From contig JBBDNC010000170.1 in the NCBI GenBank assembly GCA_040877875.1, positions 1 to 13,514 on the forward strand: a stretch of 13,514 bases of DNA, given 5' to 3'. The DNA is from JBBDNC01 sp040877875. GTDB taxonomy: Bacteria > Bacteroidota > Rhodothermia > Balneolales > Balneolaceae. Position 1 is the stretch's first letter, and each line of letters opens with the position of its first letter. Below the pieces are notes generated by a model that was given only the letters and a program-made list of their open reading frames with translations, searched no databases and was not told where the DNA came from. The position numbers and the translations under genes are program-made. Positions 8,164 to 13,514 of the stretch are shown here, piece after piece.

Positions 8164-9171
8164 ATGAAATTAATTATCCCAATGGCAGGCAGGGGAACAC
8201 GAGTAAGGCCTCATTCCCATACAACTCCGAAACCCTTGCTTCCGGTAGCGGGGACCATGATTGTTGAACGGATTGTGGAGACCTTTTCACGGACTCTGGA
8301 TCGAACCATTGATGAGATTGTTTTCATATTGGGACCGGATTTCGGACGCGAGATCAGGATGAGGCTTTCTGATATGAGCGAGCGTCATCAGGCAAAAGCT
8401 ACGTTTCGCGTTCAGGAGGTTGCCCTTGGAACGGCTCATGCCGTTTACAGCGCGGATAAAGATCTTGCCGGTGAAGTGATCATTGTTTTCGCCGACACGA
8501 TTTTCGATTCCTACGAAAAAGTTTCGGTCGAGGGAGCGGACAGTGCCATCTGGCTGAAAGAAGTGGAAGACCCTTCACGATTCGGAGTGGCCGTACATGA
8601 CGGGGATATCATAACCGATTTTGTTGAAAAACCTTCCAAGCCTATCTCCAAACTGGCCATCATAGGAGTTTATTATTTCAAGGAGGCCGAACATTTGAAA
8701 AATGAAATCCGGTATTTGCTGGACCATAATATAAAAGGGCACGGGGATGAATTTCAGCTTACCGATGCACTGGCCCGTTTGCTTAAAGATGGAAAAACAT
8801 TTAAAAAGGCAACGGTAGATGAATGGCTTGACTGTGGCACAATACCCGCCTGGCTGGATACAACGGGGCAGATTCTTGAGAAAGAACAGCATAAATTCAA
8901 CCCGGACAATTACCCGGATTCGACGCTTCATCCTCCGTTATATATCGGCGACAATGTTGAGATTTCTAATAGCGAGATAGGCCCGAATGTCAGTATCGAA
9001 TCCGGCACAAAGATCAAGGACAGTACTATTTCTCACTCTATCATTCAGCACAATGCCGATATAACAGATTGTAACCTGAAGGATTCAACGGTTGGCAATC
9101 ATGTTGAAATCAAAGGGCAGAAGGGCATTGTGCATCTGGGAGATCATTCGATTGCAAAACCGGCGGAATAG
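8164..9171 (+). CDS. Sugar-phosphate nucleotidyltransferase with beta-helix tail
   Basis: This is a cytoplasmic pyrophosphorylase joining an NTP and a sugar-1-phosphate to give an NDP-sugar. The N-terminal Rossmann-like domain has the signature PMAGRGTRVRP...TPKPLLPVAG (6-30), whose Lys is in the K-P-L-L-P motif. It also has ALGTAHAV (87-94), FADT (109-112, metal-binding Asp), FGVAV (140-144), EKP (155-157) and WLDCGT (221-226). Residues about 258-325 form imperfect hexapeptide repeats (IGDNVEISNSEIGPNVSIES and on), a left-handed beta-helix as in RmlA-long, GlmU or archaeal-type enzymes. At 335 residues it has no obvious acetyltransferase active site, so the helix is probably structural. Glucose-1-phosphate thymidylyl- or uridylyltransferase are the likely activities, but the sugar and base cannot be told from motifs. 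The gene has its own promoter at 8084-8114 and converges on the cation transporter. Confidence 0.88.
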   Translation: MKLIIPMAGRGTRVRPHSHTTPKPLLPVAGTMIVERIVETFSRTLDRTIDEIVFILGPDFGREIRMRLSDMSERHQAKATFRVQEVALGTAHAVYSADKDLAGEVIIVFADTIFDSYEKVSVEGADSAIWLKEVEDPSRFGVAVHDGDIITDFVEKPSKPISKLAIIGVYYFKEAEHLKNEIRYLLDHNIKGHGDEFQLTDALARLLKDGKTFKKATVDEWLDCGTIPAWLDTTGQILEKEQHKFNPDNYPDSTLHPPLYIGDNVEISNSEIGPNVSIESGTKIKDSTISHSIIQHNADITDCNLKDSTVGNHVEIKGQKGIVHLGDHSIAKPAE

Positions 9172-9176
9172 ATTTG

Positions 9177-9215
9177 GTTCATTGATACCGGGCTTGAGAA
9201 CCGTGAACATTTTTT
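9177..9215 (+). terminator. Weak hairpin plus T-run after nucleotidyltransferase
   Basis: GTTCA (9177-9181) can pair with TGAAC (9204-9208), with CGG (9189-9191) and CCG (9201-9203) adding inner pairs after a 7-nt bulge. Six T follow at 9210-9215. It starts 6 bp after the stop codon of the plus-strand gene, as expected for an intrinsic terminator, but the stem is short and bulged. Confidence 0.35.
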
Positions 9216-9233
9216 CCAGGCACGAAGAACAGA

Positions 9234-10166
9234 TTATACAAAATCATCCAGGTTTCTTCCTTTGTTGGCACCCCGGAGTATATCATGAGACTCTTGATGA
9301 GTCTTTTCAGGTTCAAGGTGGAGGGTCACTACGGCATCCGCTTTCAGTGAATCAATCAATTTTCGTTCCAGACGGGTCGCTTCATCATGAGCTTTTTTCA
9401 GTTTAATCTCATCATCAAAAACCAGATGCAACTCCACCCATGTTGTTTTACCGGACGACCGATGCCTCAGATGATGCCAACTGTGAATCGCATCCGGTAA
9501 TTCATCATCAAGAATCTTTCTGATTGCACGGTCCACTTTCGGGTCGCGGGTATCCATGATTCCCTCAATTGAATACCGAATCAGTTTTACAGCTTCAAAC
9601 ATGATATATGCTGCAATCGCCAGACTCACGACCGTATCCAGATAGAGCCATCCCGAAAATTGAATCATCAACAATGTCAATACAACCCCTCCACTCGTCC
9701 AGACATCTGTCAGTACATGCTTGCCGTTGCTTATGGCAATCATGTTGTTTTCCTGTCTTCCAACCTTCAATACGTACAGGCCCAAAACCAGGTTGATGAC
9801 AGCCGCTCCGGCCATCAGATAGATTCCGGTTACAATCCGTTCAATTTCTATTCCGGTCAAAAAATGATGAATTGCATGGAACACGATTGATAAACCTGCC
9901 AGTATAATGACAGTCCCTTCTACACCGACTGACAAATATTCTATTCGCTCATGACCGTACAGATGTTTATTATCCGCCGGTTTTTGACTTACATAATACC
10001 CATATACTACAAACGCTACGGCAAACAGATGTACGACGGATTCCAGCGCATCGGAAAGAGCTGTTGTAGCACCGGTCAAAATAAAACCTGTCATCTTGAT
10101 TGCCAGTGTTATAAAGGAGACGGCAAAACTAAGAAGCAGGGCTTGCTGAATACGATCGACTTTCAT
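9234..10166 (-). CDS. Cation diffusion facilitator (CDF) transporter
   Basis: This inner-membrane metal:proton antiporter probably exports divalent metal (Zn, Fe or Mn) from the cytoplasm. From the ATG at 10166 it is 310 residues, the usual CDF size. It has six predicted membrane segments in the first 200 residues, the TM2 motif ALSDALES (36-43), the loop DNKHLYGHERIEYLS (65-79), the TM5 metal motif HVLTD (150-154, HxxxD), and a cytoplasmic C-terminal domain (about 205-285) with HHLRHRSSGKTTWVELHLVF. The frame stays open upstream to a GTG at 10295, but those 43 extra codons lie within the palindromic element at 10175-10318 and are not CDF-like, so I choose the ATG. Metal specificity cannot be assigned; the SDALES form resembles the FieF/Fe-Zn branch. 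The gene is divergent from cca. Confidence 0.93.
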   Translation of the reverse strand: MKVDRIQQALLLSFAVSFITLAIKMTGFILTGATTALSDALESVVHLFAVAFVVYGYYVSQKPADNKHLYGHERIEYLSVGVEGTVIILAGLSIVFHAIHHFLTGIEIERIVTGIYLMAGAAVINLVLGLYVLKVGRQENNMIAISNGKHVLTDVWTSGGVVLTLLMIQFSGWLYLDTVVSLAIAAYIMFEAVKLIRYSIEGIMDTRDPKVDRAIRKILDDELPDAIHSWHHLRHRSSGKTTWVELHLVFDDEIKLKKAHDEATRLERKLIDSLKADAVVTLHLEPEKTHQESHDILRGANKGRNLDDFV

Positions 10167-10174
10167 ATACGAAT

Positions 10175-10318
10175 AGAATTTAGGTGATAGGTGATAGAAC
10201 GTTTTATCTAATGTGGTATACTGGTCAATGACATGATACCAATCATGTTCACTTAAAACGTCTCTGTGCAACATCAACGTACTAACACCTGTCACCTAAT
10301 ATCTAACATCTATCACCT
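10175..10318. repeat. Palindromic element with heptamer-phased inverted arms
   Basis: The left arm (plus strand, 10175-10202) reads AGAATTT, AGGTGAT, AGGTGAT, AGAACGT. The right arm, read on the minus strand from 10318 to 10277, gives AGGTGAT, AGATGTT, AGATATT, AGGTGAC, AGGTGTT, AGTACGT. Every unit is 7 bp and starts with AG. The arms 10182-10202 and 10277-10297 are inverted copies matching at 18 of 21 bases, extending to 23 of 28 with the next unit. Nested inside are ACGTTTTA/TAAAACGT (10199-10206 and 10254-10261) and ACATGAT/ATCATGT (10231-10237 and 10242-10248, 4-nt loop). The whole could fold into one long hairpin. It fills much of the 220-bp gap between the transporter and cca. It may be a small non-autonomous mobile or palindromic repeat element; no transposase is present. 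Confidence 0.7.
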
Positions 10319-10386
10319 GATAAAAACAAATACTGAAAGCCAATTCAAATGTTTTTATTTTTCAACAAATTGAAAAAAGAAAAATT

Positions 10387-11835
10387 TTGAAAGATATCTC
10401 TCAACAACACCAATTCATTTTCAAACAAATAGGAGAGGCTGCGGCTTCGATCGAACAGGAAGTTTATGTGATCGGAGGATATGTGCGGGACTATTACCTG
10501 GGCAGGCTGGAGTCGAATGGCGTAATCGACATTGATTTTGTAACGGTCGGATCAGGTGTAAAACTAGCCAAAAAGGTTGCAAAAAAATTAGAAAAAAGTC
10601 AGTTATCCGTCTTTAAACAATTTGGTACAGCCCAAATAAAATATGAAGATCTGGATCTGGAATTTGTTGGTGCCCGTAAAGAGAGTTATCGCAGAAATTC
10701 AAGAAAACCGGTTGTAGAGAATGGCACCCTTGAAGACGACCAACTCCGGCGCGACTTGACCATTAATGCTCTCTCCTGGTCATTAAATCCGGACACATAC
10801 GGGTTGCTCATTGATCCGTTTAAAGGAATACAGGATCTGAAAAAGAAAATTATCCGCACTCCCATCGACCCTTACCAGACCTTTGATGATGACCCTCTTC
10901 GCATGATGCGGGCTGTACGGTTCGCCACGCAACTACAGTTTACGATTGAAGAAAAATCGTTTCATGCCATATCGAAGATGGCCCCCCGGCTTGAAATTAT
11001 TTCCAAAGAGAGAATCCTCGAGGAACTTAATAAAATAATTATGAGCCAAAGACCCTCCCTCGGGTTTGAATTATTGATGAAAACCGGGCTCCTGGAACAG
11101 TTTTTATCCGAATTAGTGAAGTTAAAGGGAGTGGACGAAGTAAAGGGAATCCGGCATAAAGATAATTTCTGGCATACCCTCAAAGTTCTTGATAATACCG
11201 CAGAAATGTCTGACAACCTGTGGCTGCGCTGGGCTGCCATTTTACATGACATTGCAAAACCGCCCACCAAACGATTTGTTAAAGGAGTCGGATGGACGTT
11301 TCACGGACATGATGCTTTGGGAGCCAAATGGGTGCCGAAAATCTTTCGACGGTTGGGCCTGCCGATGGACGATAGGATGAAGTATGTACAAAAACTGGTC
11401 AGACTCCATCTACGCCCCATCGCCCTGGCCTCGGAAGAAGTCACAGACAGTGCCATACGGCGGCTGATCTATGAAGCAGGCGACGATATCGACGACCTGA
11501 TGACTCTATGCCGGGCAGACATCACCAGTAAAAACGAAGCTAAGGTTCAACAATATCTAAGTAATTTCGACGGAGTTGAGAAAAAAATTGCCGATGTAGA
11601 GAAAAAAGACCGCATCCGTAAATGGAAAAATCCGGTCAGCGGAGATGAAATCATGGATGCCTTGCAAATTAAACCTGGACCTGTTGTCGGAGAGATCAAG
11701 GATGCCATCCGGGACGCCATTCTGGATGGAATTATCCCCAATGAACACGAGGAAGCGTATAACTACATGTTGAAAATAGCCGATGAGTTTCTAAATAAAA
11801 GCGAGCAATCTGATACCCGGAAGAAACAAAAATAA
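10387..11835 (+). CDS. cca: CCA tRNA nucleotidyltransferase with HD domain
   Basis: This class II nucleotidyltransferase adds or repairs the 3' CCA end of tRNAs. The head domain has VIGGYVRDYYLG (28-39), the catalytic carboxylates D48 and D50 in DIDFV, FGTAQI (79-84), and RRDLTINAL (121-129). The neck/body region has DDDPLRMMRAVRFA (167-180), and the motif RLEIISKERILEEL lies at 201-214. An HD-type phosphohydrolase domain follows, with H263, AAILHDIAKP (283-292, H287 and D288) and FHGHDALGAK (305-314). The 482-residue length fits HD-containing bacterial CCA enzymes; a poly(A) polymerase relative is the only serious alternative. The start is TTG at 10387. An in-frame TAA lies at 10321-10323, there is no ATG or GTG between, and the first in-frame ATG lies beyond the catalytic site. 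It is divergent from the CDF gene and ends 33 bp from the convergent yjbQ. Confidence 0.95.
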   Translation: MKDISQQHQFIFKQIGEAAASIEQEVYVIGGYVRDYYLGRLESNGVIDIDFVTVGSGVKLAKKVAKKLEKSQLSVFKQFGTAQIKYEDLDLEFVGARKESYRRNSRKPVVENGTLEDDQLRRDLTINALSWSLNPDTYGLLIDPFKGIQDLKKKIIRTPIDPYQTFDDDPLRMMRAVRFATQLQFTIEEKSFHAISKMAPRLEIISKERILEELNKIIMSQRPSLGFELLMKTGLLEQFLSELVKLKGVDEVKGIRHKDNFWHTLKVLDNTAEMSDNLWLRWAAILHDIAKPPTKRFVKGVGWTFHGHDALGAKWVPKIFRRLGLPMDDRMKYVQKLVRLHLRPIALASEEVTDSAIRRLIYEAGDDIDDLMTLCRADITSKNEAKVQQYLSNFDGVEKKIADVEKKDRIRKWKNPVSGDEIMDALQIKPGPVVGEIKDAIRDAILDGIIPNEHEEAYNYMLKIADEFLNKSEQSDTRKKQK

Positions 11836-11868
11836 AACGGATATCAGATGGTTTTTAAATTCTCAAAT

Positions 11869-12291
11869 TCAGGGATTTCCAACGACCTGAACCACAACCT
11901 GTCTTTTTCGGGGACGGTTATCATGATTGATGACAATGATTTGTTGCCATGTGCCCAAAATGCACTTTCCATCACGAATTGGAACCGTAATACCGGGCCC
12001 CATAAATGTAGCCCGAATATGTGAAAACCCGTTATCATCCCCCCAGGTTTCCGAATGGTGAGATCTCATTGAACTGGAAGCAAACTCTTCGAGTTTTTCC
12101 TGTATATCTTTGACCAAAGCCGGCTCAAACTCCGTCGTTGAAATCGAAGCGGTAGATCCGACTGCAAAAATATGACAAAATCCTTCCCGAATGCCAGACT
12201 CCTTCACAATTGTTTCAGTCTGCGGCGTTACATTATGGATGTCCGAATATCCTTCGCTGTCCAGGTAAATGTCCTTTGTGTTAATTTTCAT
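11869..12291 (-). CDS. YjbQ/UPF0047 family protein
   Basis: This is a small cytoplasmic protein of the UPF0047/YjbQ family, which databases label secondary thiamine-phosphate synthase on the basis of weak activity; the physiological role is uncertain. At 140 residues it is full length. Landmarks are the GSTASISTTEFEP stretch (45-57), HHSETWGDDNGFSHIRA (78-94) with the metal-ligand type His residues, GPGITVPI (98-105), LGTWQQI (112-118) and RPRKRQVVVQVVG (126-138). The frequent HTTA form of the first motif is replaced by GSTA, as in one branch of the family, so a usual His is absent there. The ATG at 12291 is preceded 8 nt upstream by AGAGGA, the best Shine-Dalgarno sequence in the window. Upstream it faces the hemD remnant. 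Confidence 0.9.
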   Translation of the reverse strand: MKINTKDIYLDSEGYSDIHNVTPQTETIVKESGIREGFCHIFAVGSTASISTTEFEPALVKDIQEKLEEFASSSMRSHHSETWGDDNGFSHIRATFMGPGITVPIRDGKCILGTWQQIIVINHDNRPRKRQVVVQVVGNP

Positions 12292-12326
12292 ACAATGAAT
12301 CCTCTTTTGATTAAATGATTGATTGA

Positions 12327-12578
12327 GAAAGTTATGATGTTACTCAAATGACATCAGGTTCCTGTTATTGAATGTAAAGTGGCTTTCGCAACAACCTGAT
12401 GAGGTGCTTGGCAGTTGAAAATACTGCATCCAACCAATTTAATCGATCATCTATCGGACCGGTTTGCACGAGGGGTCTCCATACACATGGGATTCAAGTT
12501 GATTTTGAACCGTCCCGTCCCAAACTGGGGGTATTTATCAAGGAGGTGGGAAGGAATATGCCGGGTCTGACCGGTTAG
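12327..12578 (+). pseudogene. Decayed C-terminal remnant of uroporphyrinogen-III synthase (hemD-like)
   Basis: One plus-strand frame reads ESYDVTQMTSGS (12327-12362), then stops at 12369-12371 (TGA) and 12375-12377 (TAA). It then stays open to TAG at 12576-12578, with NRSSIGPVCTRGL, HGIQVDFEPSRPKLG and VFIKEVGR. These match the last third of HemD in order: the (V)DV-x-TFTSxS strand, the (A)SIGPxT...GL-x-VD segment and the terminal helix. Intact HemD is about 250 residues and cyclises hydroxymethylbilane in tetrapyrrole synthesis. Here the first two thirds, any start codon and an intact frame are missing; another TGA (12324-12326) lies just upstream. A 9-bp inverted repeat (CATCAGGTT, 12352-12360; AACCTGATG, 12393-12401) falls in it. 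I judged the homology by eye, so it is probable, not certain. The sequence from 12579 to 12736 holds nothing recognisable apart from a 24-codon ORF at 12594-12668. Confidence 0.6.
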
Positions 12579-12736
12579 CTTTTGTCGGTTATCATGAAAC
12601 CCTGGAGATTCCTGTTCCCGGTTATTGTCATTTATTTAATCTGTAAACTGCGTGAAACAGAGATGTAATCATTGATTGCCCGGAATTTCCCGAACATTCT
12701 CCCGTATCCCTTTTCCTATCATATAGCAGTATAGCC

Positions 12737-12760
12737 AAACCGGAATGTCCGCTCCGGCTT
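12737..12760 (-). terminator. Hairpin just after gntP stop
   Basis: Read on the minus strand, AAGCCGGA (12760-12753) pairs with TCCGGTTT (12744-12737) through an 8-nt loop, including one G-T pair. The hairpin begins one base after the permease stop codon, as expected for a terminator. Only three T follow, so termination may be weak. Confidence 0.45.
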
Positions 12761-12761
12761 T

Positions 12762-13514
12762 TCAAAGAAACCAGCTTATTATCAGAATAACTATCAGCCC
12801 TACTACCCCGATAATGGTCTCCATGATGGTCCAGGATTGAAGAGTCTGTTTTTCAGTCATCCCCATAAATTCTTTTACAAGCCAGAAACCGGAGTCGTTA
12901 ACATGGGACAGAACCGTTGCCCCGGATGCGATGGCAATGGTTATGGCTCCGACCATTGGGGCCGAGAAACTTGCCGCTTCCACAACCGGTGCAATAAGTC
13001 CGGCGCTGGTCACCATTGCCACCGTTGCAGACCCCTGGGAAACCCGAATCGTCATCGCAACCAGAAAGGCAAACAAGACGACCGGCAGATTCGTAGCAGA
13101 CATCATGTCAACCAACACATCTCCAACTCCTGCAGCTACCAGGACCTTCCCAAACACCCCTCCGGCACCTGTCAACAGGATAATCATTCCGACCGGCTCC
13201 ATGGAACGGGTCGCCACACGTTGAACTTCCTCTCTCGTAAACCCGAGACGCGTACCCAAAAAATAGAAAGCCAACAAAATGGCAAAAATCAGTGCAGAAA
13301 ACGGATGGCCGATGAACGACATCCACTGGCTCAACAACTGATCTTCTGACAGCCACACGTTTGAGGCGGTATTCATAAGAATTAAAACAAGAGGGACGAT
13401 AATAATCGTGACCGCGATACCGAATCCGGGCTTCCGCCTTTCCTGTCCCTCTTTCGGCTCCGGGGCATTGGAAACCATGTGTTCCGGTACACCGATATCT
13501 ATCCGCTTGCCGAT
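12762..13514 (-). CDS. GntP-family gluconate:proton symporter, C-terminal part
   Basis: This is a partial gene; the frame is open through the right edge, so the true start lies outside and 250 codons are visible of an expected 430-450. It encodes an inner-membrane permease of the gluconate/sugar-acid:H+ symporter family. The visible part has several hydrophobic segments and family motifs. Counting from the Met at 13478 these are TGAGGVFGKVLVAAGVGD near residues 102-119, IRVSQGSATVAMV (144-156), IASGATVLSHVNDSGFWLVK (183-202) and FMGMTEKQTLQSWTIMETI near 204-222. That Met is internal: twelve upstream codons in frame read IGKRIDIGVPEH, the typical cytoplasmic loop. Substrate could be gluconate or a related acid such as glycerate or idonate. 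No sugar-acid catabolic gene is in the window. Confidence 0.93.
   Translation of the reverse strand: MGKRIDIGVPEHMVSNAPEPKEGQERRKPGFGIAVTIIIVPLVLILMNTASNVWLSEDQLLSQWMSFIGHPFSALIFAILLAFYFLGTRLGFTREEVQRVATRSMEPVGMIILLTGAGGVFGKVLVAAGVGDVLVDMMSATNLPVVLFAFLVAMTIRVSQGSATVAMVTSAGLIAPVVEAASFSAPMVGAITIAIASGATVLSHVNDSGFWLVKEFMGMTEKQTLQSWTIMETIIGVVGLIVILIISWFL

Noticed and set aside
12541..12578. AAGGAGG followed by an ATG (12558) and a six-codon ORF, looking like a strong translation start
   Set aside because: It is in the same frame as, and inside, the hemD-like relic, and the ORF stops after six codons; the purine-rich run is explained by the Lys-Glu codons of that relic.
12837..13349. 170-codon plus-strand ORF opposite gntP
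   Set aside because: It is rich in Cys, His, Gly and Asn and lies antisense to clear GntP motifs, so it is a shadow frame.

Overview
The window looks like a chromosomal housekeeping segment of a Gram-negative bacterium, probably from the Bacteroidota / Rhodothermota-Balneolota group. This is inferred from four signs. Shine-Dalgarno sequences are weak or absent in front of most genes. One promoter matches the Bacteroidota -33/-7 consensus (TTTG, 19 nt, TAnnTTTG) at 8084-8114. A LolC/LolE-type lipoprotein-export permease implies an outer membrane. The CCA enzyme is of the HD-domain type. The species cannot be named from the sequence. There is no rRNA, tRNA, CRISPR array, integrase or transposase gene.

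Layout. Positions 1-318 carry no recognisable gene, only a hairpin at 94-131. Positions 319-4163 (minus) hold a two-gene glycogen/alpha-glucan unit, glgB (branching enzyme) followed by malQ (4-alpha-glucanotransferase), separated by 143 bp with a perfect 10-bp hairpin. A 513-bp gap at 4164-4676 separates glgB from the divergent FtsX-family permease at 4677-5903 (plus). Convergent to that permease, at 6107-7876 (minus), is an unusual Mur ligase with a multi-spanning membrane region in place of the normal MurF N-terminal domain. Divergent from it, at 8164-9171 (plus), is a sugar-nucleotide pyrophosphorylase with a left-handed beta-helix tail and its own promoter. Next come a cation diffusion facilitator (9234-10166, minus), a CCA-adding enzyme (10387-11835, plus), a YjbQ/UPF0047 protein (11869-12291, minus), and the C-terminal part of a GntP-family gluconate permease running off the right edge (12762-13514, minus).

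The most notable non-gene content is as follows. (1) A decayed C-terminal remnant of a uroporphyrinogen-III synthase (hemD-like) gene lies on the plus strand around 12327-12578, between yjbQ and gntP. (2) A nested palindromic element of about 140 bp lies between the cation transporter and cca (10175-10318). It is bounded by inverted arrays of 7-bp AG-initiated units and may have created a false N-terminal extension of the transporter ORF. (3) Three genes (glgB, the Mur ligase and cca) have no usable in-frame ATG and appear to begin with TTG.

Functionally, glgB and malQ form one pathway pair for building and remodelling glycogen. The Mur ligase and the nucleotidyltransferase may both serve envelope or sugar metabolism, but their link is only positional. 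The remaining genes look like unrelated housekeeping functions. I see no convincing new multi-gene system. The candidates for novelty are the palindromic element and the membrane-fused Mur ligase.
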